64,000 bases of DNA from Procambarus clarkii (GCF_040958095.1 NC_091185.1:15899926-15963925), one strand, 5' to 3'; numbered from the stretch's first letter, positions 48,576-61,117 are shown. A program made the numbers and translations. Notes: a model not told the origin generated them from the letters alone.

Positions 48576-48754
48576 CATACTTCAGCCACGTTATTGTGAC
48601 TCATCGCCTGCACTATATGCTTATATATATATATATATATATGCTTATAGCATATAGCTGATCTGGTAGCCAATCCAAGTTGTATATATAAATTGTCATC
48701 AACACCCGTGAAAATAAACATTACATTCACCTGGGTTCTAGGAGACTCGTTATT

Positions 48755-48835
48755 AAGACTACTCAATAGCTCGGTCGTTAGAGATTCGGCCTCACATGCA
48801 TGGGGTCCCCGGTTCGAGTCTCCTAGAGTTGTACA
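48755..48835 (+). ncRNA. tRNA-like SINE head (Val-CAC-like)
   Basis: tagctcggtcgttagag (A box), ctcacat (anticodon loop, CAC) and ggttcgagtcc (B box). The downstream cgagtctcctag is the exact reverse complement of ctaggagactcg at 48739. Flanking repeat sequence and weak stems make a SINE head more likely than a working tRNA gene. Confidence 0.6.
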
Positions 48836-49014
48836 TGTAACCCACACACACACTCTTGTGTAGTCCTCAAATATACAATTTTAATCACAATAACGGGGTA
48901 CAGTTGCGTCTGTACCCAGAACGCTAATTCAATTCTCATGTTCTATTCCCCCAAAAATATGTTCATAAATATGTTAGGTTATTGTGATTTCATTATGTAT
49001 TTAGGCAATGTTTC

Positions 49015-49080
49015 CTTGTACCTGATGTCTCTGTTGACCTAGCAGTAAGTAGACACTCGGGAGCACCACAGTTGTAATGT
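49015..49080 (+). mobile_element. SINE body fragment
   Basis: ctgttgacctagcagtaagt and gagcaccacagttgtaatg resemble the body of the SINE at 59260. Confidence 0.45.
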
Positions 49081-49508
49081 TTTATGGCGATTTTTTTTAC
49101 TTTGTCATTGATAGGCGTGTAACCGCGTGCAATCAACATGCAAAAAAAAAAAATCTCAAAATAAATCAACTTCCGTCTGAAAGATCGTAATAACCACATC
49201 TAGTGATGTTTAGTAGTTATGGTGGCAACAGGTCAGTCTCAAACAAACATTTACTAATTAGCAGCGGTAATTAGCAGAGTCTGGTGAGGAGGAAGCGCGT
49301 CAGGCATCCGGCTCCAAAGCCCAGTCATCCGGCTCCAGTGCCCAGCCACAAAGGCTTCTCGCTTCAAGCAACTCCGGGGAAAAGTTGGAGGCGTTTGAAG
49401 CATCCTGACGAAGGGGGCTCTTCTCATCCCTCTGGGCGGCCCTTGAGTGGGAGGCTGGAGGAAATTGGAAGTATTTGAACCATACATTCTTCCCTCCTTC
49501 GGTCAACC

Positions 49509-49760
49509 ACTTGGGCTGGACGGTAGAACGACGGTCTCGCTTCATGCAGGTCGGCGTTCAATCCCCGACCGTCCATAAGTGATTGGGGCACCATTCCTTC
49601 CCCCCTCCCCCCGGTCCCATCCCAAATCCTTTTCCTGAACCCTTCCCAGTGCTATAGAGTCCTAATTGGCTTGGTGCTTACTCCTGATAGTTCCCTTCCT
49701 TCGTCCCCTTGTCCCCTTCTTCGTCCCCTCTTTCGACCTCTTCTTCATGGGATTCGAAGG
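49509..49760 (+). mobile_element. tRNA-derived SINE, pyrimidine-rich family
   Basis: Head with ggacggtagaacgacggtct and B box gtcggcgttcaatcccc. The body is rich in cttcccc, then cccagtgctatagagtccta and ggcttggtgcttactcctga. Confidence 0.7.
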
Positions 49761-50100
49761 AGTGTAAAGGACGTCTGGTCTATGATATTTGATATATCTC
49801 TGTCACCACAGAGAGAAGCTTGTCTCATATGAACTTCTTATCTCTCCGACTTGGAAGGGGAGAGAGAAGCTATGTATAGGCTTCACAGGTACTATCCAGG
49901 CTAGCTAGTTCCAGGAAGCTAGCCTTTTACGACGCTGTCAATGCTAGCAATATAGTCGAGGGGCGGTAGCCTTTTTTTGGGGGGATACTATTCGGGCTAG
50001 TTAGTTTACGAAGCTGTAGGTTATCGTGCTTTGCTCTCCGTTATGCTATCGTCTCTAGACATGTTGGTGTGAGCGGCTCGTTATAACAGGTCTTTGGATC
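49761..50100. other. No recognisable gene
   Basis: Mixed sequence; ggctagctagttccaggaag and its partial reverse complement occur near 49890-49930. Confidence 0.4.
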
Positions 50101-50716
50101 TTCCGGACATGTCAAGCGTGTCCTGCCTCCATCCGGACATGTCAAGCGTGTCCTGCCACCATCCGGACATGTCAAGCGTGTCCTGCCTCCATCCGGACAT
50201 ATCAAGCGTGTCCTGCCACCATCCGGACATGTCAAGCGTGTCCTGCCTCCATCTGGACATGTCAAGCGTGTCCTGCCTCCATCTGGACATGTCAATGGTG
50301 TCCTGCCACCATCTGGACATGTCAAGCGTGTCCTGCCACCATCCGGACATGTCAAGCGTGTCCTGCCACCACCCGGACATGTCAAGCGTGTCCTGCCACC
50401 ATCTGGACATGTCAAGCGTGTCCTGCCACCATCTGGACATGTCAAGCGTGTCCTGCCTCCATCCGGACATGTCAAGCGTGTCCTGACACCATCCGGACAT
50501 GTCAAGCGTGTCCTGACACCACCCGGACATGTCAAGCGTGTCCTGCCTCCATCCGGACATGTCAAGCGTGTCCTGACACCATCCGGACATGTCAAGCGTG
50601 TCCTGACACCATCCGGACATGTCAAGCGTGCCCTGCCACCACCCGGACATGTCAAGCGTGTCCTGACACCACCCGGACATGTCAAGCGTGTCCTGCCTCC
50701 ATCTGGACATGCCAGG
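50101..50716. repeat. 30-bp satellite, 20 units
   Basis: Units of atccggacatgtcaagcgtg plus tcctgccacc, with c/t, ctc/cac and gac/gcc variants. Because the period is ten codons, one plus and two minus frames are open over 130-306 residues (CPDGGRTRLT, MSGWWQDTLD, DMSSVSCLHP). No evidence that any is a gene. Confidence 0.98.
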
Positions 50717-51217
50717 CGAACCCGGGCGGACGAAACTCAAGAAGAACTTGGAGCGAAAAACCTTACAAGACTCGCTCCCTGTGGGAGGTAACGAGGCGAC
50801 CTGAGGAGAAGACCAGAGAGTTGTCGAAGAGGAAGGCGCAGAGGGAGAAGAGAATGAGAGGGAAAGTGAGAGGTGGGGACTGGAATGAGGGAGAGTGGGA
50901 ATGAGAGAAAGGGGCGGAGAAGGAAACAAAAGAGGGAGGGAAAGGTAGTGAGAGGGGATGGAGAAGGAGAGTGAACAAGAGAAGGAAAGAACAAAGGACA
51001 AGATGCTGGGATATGAAGTGATGAGTCAAAGTGAAGAGCCACTCGGATCATCGTGGATTTAAAGAATCATTCTATTTAAACTGTTAAGCTCCTCTTAAAT
51101 CCGGATTTTTCTTTGCTTTGTGCTTTATTTTCAAGCACTTGATTGTTGCCGCCGGAGGCCGCTAGTTTATTATGCACCCGCTCCTCTTAAAGTATTCTTG
51201 TTTATTTTGCTAGTAAC

Positions 51218-51218
<1 letters not shown>
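50717..51218. other. GA-rich stretch then no recognisable gene
   Basis: 50800-51000 is purine rich on plus; the Ser/Leu/Pro-rich minus-strand frame across it is low complexity. Confidence 0.5.

Positions 51219-51258
<40 letters not shown>
51219..51258. repeat. (GT)n microsatellite
   Basis: About 40 bases of GT directly before a SINE head. Confidence 0.96.
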
Positions 51259-51259
<1 letters not shown>

Positions 51260-51267
51260 ATATTGGA

Positions 51268-51432
51268 CGCTGAGTGGACAGCTCTCTGTATGCGTAGATC
51301 TAGGGACCCGGGATCGATCCCGGGCCATGGCGAAAACAAATGGGCAAAGTTTCTTTCATCCCTGATGCCCCTGTTACCTAGCAGTAAATATGTACCTGGG
51401 AGTTCAGACAGCTGCTACGAGCTGCTTCCTGT
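51268..51432 (+). mobile_element. tRNA-derived SINE joined to (GT)n
   Basis: gctgagtggacagctc (A box), gggatcgatccc (B box), cccctgttacctagcagtaa and gctacgagctgcttcctg, then directly (GT)n. Same family as 27494 and 52070 but truncated at the 3' side. Confidence 0.8.
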
Positions 51433-51451
51433 GTGTGTGTGTGTGTGTGTG

Positions 51452-51494
<43 letters not shown>

Positions 51495-51512
51495 GTATGT
51501 GTGTGTGTGTGT

Positions 51513-51592
<80 letters not shown>
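51433..51592. repeat. (GT)n microsatellite
   Basis: About 160 bases of GT with several gttgt or gtatg interruptions. Confidence 0.97.
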
Positions 51593-51593
<1 letters not shown>

Positions 51594-51609
51594 AAAAAAA
51601 TGGTAGTAA

Positions 51610-51700
51610 CAGTTGATTGACAATTGAGAAGCGGGCCGAAAGAGCAGAGCTCAACCCCCGCAAGCACAACTAGCTGAATACAACTAGGTGAATACACAGG
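51610..51700 (+). mobile_element. LINE 3' end fragment
   Basis: ttgattgacaattgagaagc, agagctcaacccccgcaagc and acaactaggtgaatacac: the CR1-like family 3' end, sense on plus. Confidence 0.8.
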
Positions 51701-52069
51701 TCTAATAATTGAGGAGGTTCTTCTCCGCAGAGGCCTGGCTCCCAGGGGCCTCACACTTTAATTAAATGACATCACGCTGGCTATCTCTAGGTGGCAGAGA
51801 TGTGTGTGTGCTGCTTCGGGGGAGAGATGGACTGGAAGAGCAGGGAGAGAAACAAGAAATGGGGAGAGAGGGGTCGAGGGACTGGGGATACTGGGTGGGA
51901 AGGAATAAGGAGAAAGGGACAGGATGTCTTTTTGACAAAGCTACCTCTTAACACAATGGGACCCTTCATATAATCTAGGGTAGCTATCCCAAGGACCTTG
52001 GGAGGTTATGGCATCTGAAGAAAATGAGGGGAAAGTGGAGGAACTATGGACGCAAAGGAAGAGAGGGGT

Positions 52070-52322
52070 TATCTTCTTGAGATGATTTCGGGGCTTAGCG
52101 TCCCCGCGGCCCGGTCCTCGACCAGGCCTCCTTTTGGTTACACACCCCCAGGAAGCAGCCCGTAGCAGCTGTGTAACTCTCAGGTACCTATTTACTGCTA
52201 GGTAAACAGGGGGGCATCAGGGTGAAAGAAGCTCTGCCCATTTGTTTCCGCCTCCACCGAGGATCGAACCCGGAACCTTGGGACTACGAATCACAAGCGT
52301 TATCCACTCAGCCGTCAGGCAT
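52070..52322 (-). mobile_element. tRNA-derived SINE
   Basis: On the minus strand: gacggctgagtggataacgc (A box), gggttcgatcctc (B box), then the same body and gccgcggggac 3' part as 27494-27747. Confidence 0.85.
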
Positions 52323-52582
52323 CTAGAGTAGGCGAGGTAGGGAAATAGAGAGGGGAAAGGAGAGGTTGAGAGAGAGAGATAGAGAAGAGAGAGGAAAGAA
52401 GAGGAGTGAAGAGGGAGGTAGAGGAGGTAGAAAAGACTTTAATCCTTCATATGCAACAATTATTAATATTCTGTGAGATAAAATAAACTGAAAACGTCGG
52501 TTCAGACAGACATCAGAATAAAAAAAAAACATAGTTTAAAGCAAATAAACAGAAAACACACGCAGGCCGTGTGTTTGACACA

Positions 52583-52586
<4 letters not shown>

Positions 52587-52681
<95 letters not shown>

Positions 52682-52690
52682 ACACAGACG
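52587..52690. repeat. (AC)n microsatellite
   Basis: About 100 bases of AC with ctcac and agac interruptions. Confidence 0.97.
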
Positions 52691-52979
52691 GACCAGACTA
52701 AACACACCTCACTCTGCGAGTCACGGAAATTCTTATTTAAATAGGCGTTGAATAAACGAGTTAGCAGCCACGAGAGCCACAAGTAATGTGGTAAAACAAC
52801 AGAGTGAACAACCCAGGGACAGGAGCTGGAGACAGACCCCTTTCTGCCTGTCTGGGGAATGGGGACCAATGACAGGTCTCCTTCCTCTTACCTCCGCCAA
52901 TCAGGACGAGTGATTAGCGTGAACTCAGCGTGGTTTGACACCTCTGATTGCGCGCATGTTTCAGGATGCGTGGTCAACC

Positions 52980-53320
52980 CATGCTCAGTATTAACATGGG
53001 AGAGTGACACGCTTATCAGCGGAGTGTGTCACGCTTTAATATCATGGGAGTGTTTCATTTACTGTGGGAGTGTGTCACCCCTTATCATGTGTCATGGTTC
53101 AGTATCGTGGGAGAGTGGCACGTTAATTACCATGGGAGAATGCCATACTTATTATGGTAGTGTCACGCTTAAGCGCCAGTGGAAGATTGTCACGCTTAAG
53201 TGTCAATGGGAGAGTCACGTTAAGAATCGTGGAAGAGTGTCATGCTTATGATGTAAGTGTTATGCTTCACTATCATGATAGTGTCACACTTAATCACAAG
53301 AGAGAAGGGTCACACTACGA
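52980..53320. repeat. Degenerate repeat (gggagagtgtcacgctta)
   Basis: About nine diverged blocks of 30-40 bases around gggag(a/t)gtgtcacgcttaa and atcatg. No open frame. Confidence 0.65.
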
Positions 53321-53746
53321 CAACAGGTGATGCTGCACATCTCATCTGATTCAAGATGCTGATCCCTGCCTTTGATAACAATTGGAACATTATTGTAATT
53401 GAAATGCAAGGAAAACAAAGACACCAATCAGAAAACAGCATCGTTATGAGAGATGAAAAAATTAAAGGGATATGAGAGGAAATGTTGACAGTGAGAAAGA
53501 GAGAAGAAGCAGGAGAGAGAGCAAGATAAAGAGGACGAGTGAGATGAGTGCAAGAGAGAAAGAGAGAGAGACAAAGAACATCGATAATTATCGGTAAGAG
53601 GGGAGGAAAGTTCCCTCTGTATAAAAAAAAAGAGGTACAAGAGAAGAACAACAGAGAGATGGGAGGTTGCTTATGAACAGAGAATACAAGTGAGAAACAA
53701 AGGGGCACTGTAGAAGTGTGGACAGAAACTGGACGAGCCAGGTTAG

Positions 53747-53747
<1 letters not shown>

Positions 53748-53791
<44 letters not shown>

Positions 53792-53840
53792 TGTGTGGTG
53801 TGTGTGTGTGTGTGTCTGTGTGTGTGTGTGTGTGTGTGTT
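53748..53840. repeat. (GT)n microsatellite
   Basis: About 92 bases of GT with ggtg interruptions, at the broken 3' side of the LINE fragment that follows. Confidence 0.96.
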
Positions 53841-54185
53841 CTACAGTTCCTAGCTTTGAACAATGCTGCTTTGTCTACTTTGTCAATTTCCCTTATAATC
53901 TTTGATGTTGTTATCATGTCCCCCCTATCTCTCCTTTCATCCAATGTGGTAATGTCCATTTCTCTCGTTTTTTTTCATAGATCAATGCCATCAGCTCACG
54001 AACGAGTCTCGCTGCATATCTTCTGACTTTTTCTAATTTCTCCTTGTTCTTTTTCAGGTAAGGGTTCAATGCTGGGGCTGCATATTCCAGAGTGGGTCTC
54101 AGCTTTGCTGTATATAGGGCCCGGAAAGCTCCTTTGTCCAAGTTTCTGAAGGATACACAGATGTTGGGAAGTATGCCATACGCAG
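53841..54185 (-). pseudogene. LINE C-terminal fragment between two (GT)n runs
   Basis: On the minus strand: ALYTAKLRPTLEYAAPALNP, YLKKNKEKLEKVRRYAARLV and, after a frameshift, GDMITTSKIIREIDKVDKAA. Both ends stop at GT repeats. Confidence 0.8.
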
Positions 54186-54186
54186 C

Positions 54187-54243
<57 letters not shown>
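54187..54243. repeat. (GT)n microsatellite
   Basis: About 57 bases of GT running straight into tactcacctagttgtg. Confidence 0.97.
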
Positions 54244-54248
<5 letters not shown>

Positions 54249-54325
54249 CACCTAGTTGTGCTTACGGGGGTTGAGCTTTAGCTCTTTGGTCCCGCCTCTT
54301 AACCGTCAATCAACAGGTGTGTGTG
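54244..54325 (-). mobile_element. LINE 3' end fragment joined to (GT)n
   Basis: tactcacctagttgtgctta, gctctttggtcccgcctctt and accgtcaatcaac: the CR1-like 3' end on the minus strand. Confidence 0.85.
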
Positions 54326-54639
54326 TGTTTGTGTGTGTGATTAATTTATTCCATACCCATGCTTCAGTTCGGGAGCATTTCCTAACATTTCTATGCCTCA
54401 TTTGTCAAGCACATATTCGCGTTTCCTTGTTCTGCAGCTATATGGGGAGACTATTATGATTTCATGTCTCTATCATCTCTTTTTCTAGTGTCATAAGGTG
54501 CAGTTCTCTCAGCCAGGCTTAGTATCCCACCCTACGTTGCTTAGTGGGAAGTTAATAGGAGCATCGTTGCAAACTTCAGCTCCTTTGCAAGATTTTTTGT
54601 GGGCTTATTGAGTGGGAGCTTATGATTTGGTGTTGAGGT

Positions 54640-54800
54640 TAAGACCTATATTGATCCCCGGAGGCTTATTTGGGCCAACACAATAGCTTACTGACCAACT
54701 AGCACGTAGACTGAACATAGTTTTAGGTTGAAGTAGAGCTCTACATACACGCTCTCAGTGTATGTAGAGCGAGAAGTTGGTATACACCTCTCTGTGTATA
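54640..54800 (-). repeat. Dispersed repeat R, copy 1
   Basis: Contains tggtcagtaagct and the cagtgtatgtagag core. Related in order and motif to 59950-60110 and 62490-62670; function unknown. Confidence 0.55.
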
Positions 54801-55363
54801 CATCTATACTGGCTTTAGGGAGGGTGGGAGTGGGGGAATTCATTCCTCGGCTGTATATTCATACCCGACCTATGAAGATATTCATAAATTTTATCGTTCT
54901 GTGTAGCTAAAAACGATATTTACTTGAATATACATTCAAAATAATGTATTTAATAAGTTTTTTGTTAGTTAGGGGTATGATAGTTTAGGTGTTTTCGTTC
55001 TGTTGGGCAGTTATGTGCCTTTTCGTGTGTGGGTGAGCGATAAGAATGGCGGAAGAGAGCGAAGCTCTGCGAGAAAAAATCAAATACAGTTTTGATTCAT
55101 ATGTATATTCCATACATAAAGGTGGAATTTGACGGCGGAGTTAACGACCATTGTGTCTAGGGACGGGCTGCTCACAAAGGTCTAGTATAGGGACGTGAAT
55201 AATAGGAATTGGGTGGTTATAAATAGGAACTGCCTCGAAATGGGCAAATAGACCTTTTGCAGTTACCTTTATTCTTATGTTCTTAATAATCCATTACTCA
55301 TGAATACTGTCATGATATTCTTCACTCATGTATGACGTGAGTGAACATCACTTCACTTCACTC

Positions 55364-55850
55364 TGTCGATCTTGAGGTTACCTTGAGGTGCTTCCGGGGC
55401 TTAGTGTCCCCGCGGCCCGGTCGTCGACCAGGCTTCATGGTTGCTGGACTGGTCAACCAGGTTGTTGGACGCGGCTGCTCGTAGCCTAACGTATGAATTA
55501 CAGGCCTGGTTGATCAGGTATCCTTTGGAGGTGTTTATCCAGTTCTCTCTCTTGAACACTGCGAGGGATCGGCCAGTTATGTCCCTTATGTGTAGTGGAA
55601 GCGTGTTGAACAATCTCGGGGCCTCTGATGTTGATAGTTCTCTCTTGAACACTGTGAGGGATCGGCCAGTTATGTCCCTTATGTGTAGTGGAAGCGTGTT
55701 GAACAGTCTCGGGGCCTCTGATGTTGATAGTTCTCTCTTGAACACTGTGAGTGGTCTGCCAGTTATGCTCCTTATGTGTAGTGGAAGCGTGTTGAACAGT
55801 CTCGGGCCTCTGATGTTGAACAGACGACTATAAACCTTTGATGTATGAAC
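55364..55850 (-). pseudogene. LINE C-terminus with a 93-bp triplication
   Basis: On the minus strand the segment RLFNTLPLHIRDITGRSLTV, FKREL is present three times at exact 93-base spacing (marks at 55563, 55656, 55749), keeping the frame. It is followed by a LINE end with gaccgggccgcggggacact, shared with the SINEs at 27494 and 52070. The sharing suggests SINE mobilisation by this LINE type. Confidence 0.85.
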
Positions 55851-55979
55851 AGAGACTTTAAATACAAACATGGCTATATCATGTTTGTATTTTATATACT
55901 GCTGTTATATGGCTACTGTTTATATTTATTTTATAACGAGGTGAATCCCTTTTCATTATATGCTAGCGGGCTTGTCTCC

Positions 55980-56200
55980 CCGCCTCATCACACTGGTTTA
56001 TCACTTTGCACTTACTGGTGTTATATTCTCGTAACCATTTCTCGGACCAAACCCGAAGCTTGTCTGGGTCTTCGTCTGCTCCATTCTTTTCTTTAGTTTT
56101 GCGTCGTCCGCAAACGATAAACGTGTAGGGTTCTGGCAGAGATTAGAAAAGGTATATAGGTTTTGGTTCAGTTCAAGGGAGGGAGTGGGGAGGTACTTCA
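55980..56200 (-). pseudogene. LINE reverse transcriptase fragment with FADD
   Basis: On the minus strand: TRLSFADDAKLKKRMEQ (motif C), then after a frameshift KLRVWSEKWLREYNTSKCKV. Surrounding motifs are lost. Confidence 0.75.
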
Positions 56201-56984
56201 CTTGTTCTTCTCTGCCAATTTAATTTTAATTCTTCACTGTATCTCTGATTTTTCTTCTGCTAACTACTTTCACTCGGTGATTTGCTTTCGGGTTATTTTT
56301 TTCTCTTCTATCTATCCTTTCCTTTCCTTTCTCCCCCACCTCCTCTTCATTTCGTAATTTTTCCTTCCTTCCTTGTCTTTAACTCCCCATCCCTTTTAAT
56401 TTGTCTCACCCTCATAACTTCCCTTCCACCCCTTTCTTTCCTATTGTTGTTTTCCATCATCCCACTAGTGGGAAATGGGACTACCCATTCCACCTCCCCC
56501 TTCCCCCGTTCCACCCAACCCATTACATAAATCGAACGTTCAGCACTGATGCCAGTGATTATGCTCAGCACATTGGGCTAATTCCTGATAATTACTGAGC
56601 TGTTAAGTAAACATAAAGCCCGTTGTGCTTGGATTAACTGCCTTTTGGGAATCATCAGAGAGAGTGAGAGAGCGACTATTTCAGCGCTCTTTAAGGCTCT
56701 AAAGAGCATCAGGGGTGTAGGAGGAAGCGTTGATCTTCTCGGTGAACAAACTCCTTCCCTCGATGAACCTCCCCCCTTCGGTAAACGAGTGAAAGCCCAA
56801 AGGTTGTCGTTATTCTTCAAGCACAGTTTGTGTCGAAATGTATATATGACTAATATGTTGCTCACCTAACATATTCATGTTATAGTGGCACCCCAAGGAA
56901 GGCGAATAGTGCCAGTTGGGCAGGAAATGGGTGCCTATGGAGTCCTTCCTTTAAAGGCTGGGTGTTGATGGCTCTTCGTCTTCA

Positions 56985-57123
56985 TCAGAGCAAGAAAGAG
57001 TGTCCTCTCTTTCTTGCTCTGATAAAGGCGAATTTAGCCGAAAACGTGTTCAGCATTCTCTACTTTTTCAGATGTGTTTTTTCTGCAATATTTGGATTAG
57101 TGTTTTTGATCTTTTTTGATCAG

Positions 57124-57197
<74 letters not shown>
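56985..57197. repeat. Short repeat (gccgaaaacgtgtt) ending in (AT)n
   Basis: Relative of 43918-44040, here preceded by a small hairpin (agagcaagaaagag / ctctttcttgctct) and followed by about 70 bases of AT (57127-57197). Confidence 0.75.
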
Positions 57198-57200
<3 letters not shown>

Positions 57201-57852
57201 TGCGTCTTAATCGGCTTTTGTCTCTATCTCTAGCGGAGATCTGTCGCCTCCTTTGAACAGTTTACGGATTAATTAACATCAAGACTAATGAGCTCGGTTA
57301 ACTCCGATTTATCATGTGGGTTAAGTGCTCGCTGAACCGGCTAATGAGAGCCGGAACACACACACACACACACGACTATCTGCTTGCTAAGCCATTTCTT
57401 CTCGCTAGCTCCTCAAGGGATGAAAGTTGACTGACATGTCAACTTAAGATCTCTAATGTTGCTGATGTCGCCATTTGCCTAACTCTGTGGGGGAAAGGGG
57501 GCGTAGGGAATTGGATTTGGGTAGGCTGTGTAGGGTAAACCAGGAATGAGTTACTAAAGGGAGGCAAAGGGAAGGAAGGAAGGGAGATGGGGAGGGAAGG
57601 GGTTGCGTTTGTAATAGGCTATGAAAGAGAAAATGTTGTAGAAGAGGAAAGAAGAATAGGTTTGCGAGAGAGAGAGAGGCGAAGGCGATGCTGGGGAGAG
57701 GAGGAATGTCAATGATTGACGACCTTGAAGCCGAAGGGTTACGGTGGGAGTTACTTGCACCGGAAATGATCTCGTCTGGTTGGAACACCTTCAGTGGAGG
57801 CTTTAAAGAGTGGGAAGAAACATACCGCCAGCCCGGACACACACTAACTGAC

Positions 57853-58426
<574 letters not shown>

Positions 58427-58508
<82 letters not shown>
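58427..58508. repeat. (AC)n microsatellite
   Basis: About 80 bases of AC between two copies of the LINE 3' end. Confidence 0.97.
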
Positions 58509-58510
<2 letters not shown>

Positions 58511-58626
58511 AATCTGTACACCAGTTGATTGACGGTTTGAGAGGCGGGACCAAAGAGCCAGAGCTCAACCCCCGCAAACACAACTAGGTGAGTACACACA
58601 CAAGGACCCCCCCCCCCCCCCCCCAC
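58509..58626 (+). mobile_element. Second LINE 3' end copy and poly(C)
   Basis: ctgtacaccagttgattgac to cacaactaggtgagtacaca repeats 58348-58415 after the (AC)n run. A run of about 18 C follows (58607-58624). Confidence 0.85.
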
Positions 58627-58953
58627 CATCCACACGACATAAAACAATTGGTACAGGTCCACCACCTCCAGAAAAGGCCCGCGGATAACCCCATATACTA
58701 ACGTCAAAATGTTGGCGGAATGCTTGGCATATCAGAGAAAAATACCTCCCAGGTATTTTTATCCAGGTGAACACTCTGGATAAAACAATTAAAAACAATA
58801 TTGTAAGACAATATCTGGCAGCCACAAACGACCGAAAAGTGGAAGGAACTTGATATGGGGGAAAAGAGTGAAAATAGGAAATAAAAACAGTAAAAATTGG
58901 ATTGTATAGAAGGCAACAAAATCATAGCTCAGGATTTTTAATTTCAGTAAACA

Positions 58954-59107
<154 letters not shown>

Positions 59108-59259
59108 GTCGCACCCACTTGTGCGGTTTGTACTCGTCTAACTGTTTTTACCTAATTGTTTCTTTTTAGCTCATTATTCCCCGCCTTTCATCCTTCAATC
59201 ACCTGTTGTCCATGTCTCTAAACGTTGTAGGCTCTTCAATATTCTACATTCTACATTTA

Positions 59260-59480
59260 AGGGGTCCCAGTAGTATAGTCGGTTTCGTTCTCGACACACA
59301 ATCGAGAGTTCCGGGTTCGAATCACGGGCGATACAGAAATAGTTGGGCACATTTCCTGTCACCTAATGCCTCTGTTCACCTAGCAGTGAGTAGGTATTCA
59401 GGAGTTAGTCAGCTTGTTGTGGAGTGTCATCCCGGGCGGGGTCAGTAATTCGACCTTGAGGGGAGACCTCGATATAAGCC
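59260..59480 (+). mobile_element. tRNA-derived SINE
   Basis: tagtatagtcggtttcg (A box) and gggttcgaatcac (B box, 59312), a body with cctctgttcacctagcagtg, and 3' sequence attcgaccttgaggggagac. Confidence 0.78.
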
Positions 59481-59769
59481 TTATGTGTATGAATACACTC
59501 TGGCTTCCTGTCTCCAGACACAAGGAAAATGTATATATACACCTGTGCATGTCATATGCCTCCACCCTATGACATTGAAACATATTTGTTGACTAACAAA
59601 ACTATTTGTGACTGGCATATTTTGGTTTCTCATTTTTCGCCTTTATGCCTATATATATGTGCCCTGAATAATGTGTTCTTTTGGGAACTGTCAAATCATC
59701 TGATTCAGACGATCAGTCCCAGTAACATGGCTGAACATGGCACGCCCAACCCACCCATCTGAACGATTG

Positions 59770-59890
59770 AGGAAGTGACGATGTTTCGCTCCAAGAGGTT
59801 TGATATGGGTTCAGGACGGACAGAAACGTGGTTACTTGAAAATGTTCCATGATGGACCGAAACGTCGTCAGTTCCTGTATATTCAGATGT
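59770..59890. repeat. Degraded fold-back element
   Basis: Three pieces of the arm (gacgatgtttcgctccaaga, caggacggacagaaacg, gatggaccgaaacgtcgtca) in changed order and orientation. Confidence 0.65.
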
Positions 59891-59949
59891 GTGTGGTTGG
59901 GGTTCTGATTCCTCTGATAATTTTGTATGAAGTACACAAAGAGGTGTAA

Positions 59950-60110
59950 CCCAATTGTCAGTGTATATACACTGAGAGTTAACATTAGTTCTGGACTATG
60001 ATCAGGACTAAAATGAACTTACTGGTTAGTCATTAAGGTATTGTGGTGGCCTTGATAACCCTCCAGAGGTTGATAAACCAGCACTCTACTATCCATCTTG
60101 TGTTTAACTC
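59950..60110 (+). repeat. Dispersed repeat R, copy 2
   Basis: cagtgtatatacactgagag, tggttagtcattaaggta and cctccagaggttgata. Compare 62490-62670. Confidence 0.6.
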
Positions 60111-60140
60111 GCAAAGTAATGCAATTAAATATCTTATTAT

Positions 60141-60246
60141 ATAAAAGTAAATATGGCAGGAAACTCACTATTAAATAAAAGTAAAAATGGCAGGAAACTC
60201 ACTATTAAATAAAAGTAAATATGGCAGGAAACTCACTATTAAATAC
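60141..60246. repeat. 34-bp tandem repeat, three units
   Basis: ataaaagtaaatatggcagg and aaactcactattaa, at 60141, 60175 and 60209. Confidence 0.93.
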
Positions 60247-60289
60247 AAGAAAACGCAAGACAATTGTGAGGAGAAAGAGCTGAACCAGT

Positions 60290-60445
60290 CAGGACTGGTT
60301 CAGTCCTGGAGTGTACAGGACTTGGGAAGGGATATGAGGATAAGGAGGATCGAGCGAAGGAAAGGTTCCCAAACACTTCAACCATCGGGGAATCGAACAC
60401 CGACCTTGCAAGAAGCGAAACCATCGCTTTACCGACGAGTCTAAG
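60290..60445 (-). mobile_element. tRNA-derived SINE, pyrimidine-rich family
   Basis: On the minus strand: agactcgtcggtaaagcg (A box), gtcggtgttcgattccc (B box), then a pyrimidine-rich body. A 10-bp inverted repeat (aaccagtcag/gactggttca) closes the 3' side. Confidence 0.7.
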
Positions 60446-60544
60446 CGTAGGTAAATTTCTAAGAACTCAGACGATCTTTGTTAATGGCCCGCCATACGAT
60501 ATTCACCTCTTATACATAACCTCAATTCCAAATAGAATCAACAA

Positions 60545-60750
60545 CTGATCCAATCCACAAGGGCCCTGACGAGGATTCGAACCTACGTCCGAGAGCATCC
60601 CAGACGCTGCCTTAATCGACTGAGCTACGACAAGATATAAGAATTGCAACCAGAAATTCTACTGAATTTACTTGGATCCTGCAGCCTCTCCGAGACACAA
60701 ACCAGGAGAGGCTGCAGGTTCATCACGCTATTGTGATTTCTGTGTGTATA
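60545..60750 (-). mobile_element. tRNA-derived SINE (Pro-like head)
   Basis: On the minus strand: gtagctcagtcgattaaggc (A box), loop ctgggat (GGG), B box ggttcgaatcc, then gtcagggcccttgtggattg. The plus-side flank contains gcagcctctcc / ggagaggctgc, a hairpin of about 11 bp. Confidence 0.78.
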
Positions 60751-61117
60751 GAATCAACAACTAACTGGACCTAGAACATCTAGACAAACCAACAATCAAT
60801 TCCCAACAAGCAGTTAAATGTAATAACAATAACCGGCTCTCACTACTCCCCAACAGAATTCAGTGTCCCATTCGGGCAACATTTATTTGCAACTTTCTGC
60901 CCAACTCGGCTTGCTAACAAATTTTGTGCCGGGTTCTGTGCTCTTGGTAAGAGACTAACAATAATACCTTTTGTGGATATCAACGTCATATCAGAGGCTT
61001 ATCAGCACAAACAGCTTGGTAAATCCTTTCTTTATAACCTTTTGTTGGTCAAAACATGGTACCATGAGAGTTATTATGTCTTCCATGACTAGCTTTTATT
61101 ATCATTTTTTAGTTGAA

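Noticed and set aside
48755-48835. Functional tRNA-Val gene
   Set aside because: A and B boxes are good, but stems are imperfect and the flanks are SINE-like.
50081-51001. 306-residue minus-strand protein with MSGWWQDTLD repeats
   Set aside because: Produced by a 30-bp satellite joined to GA-rich DNA; other frames are equally open.
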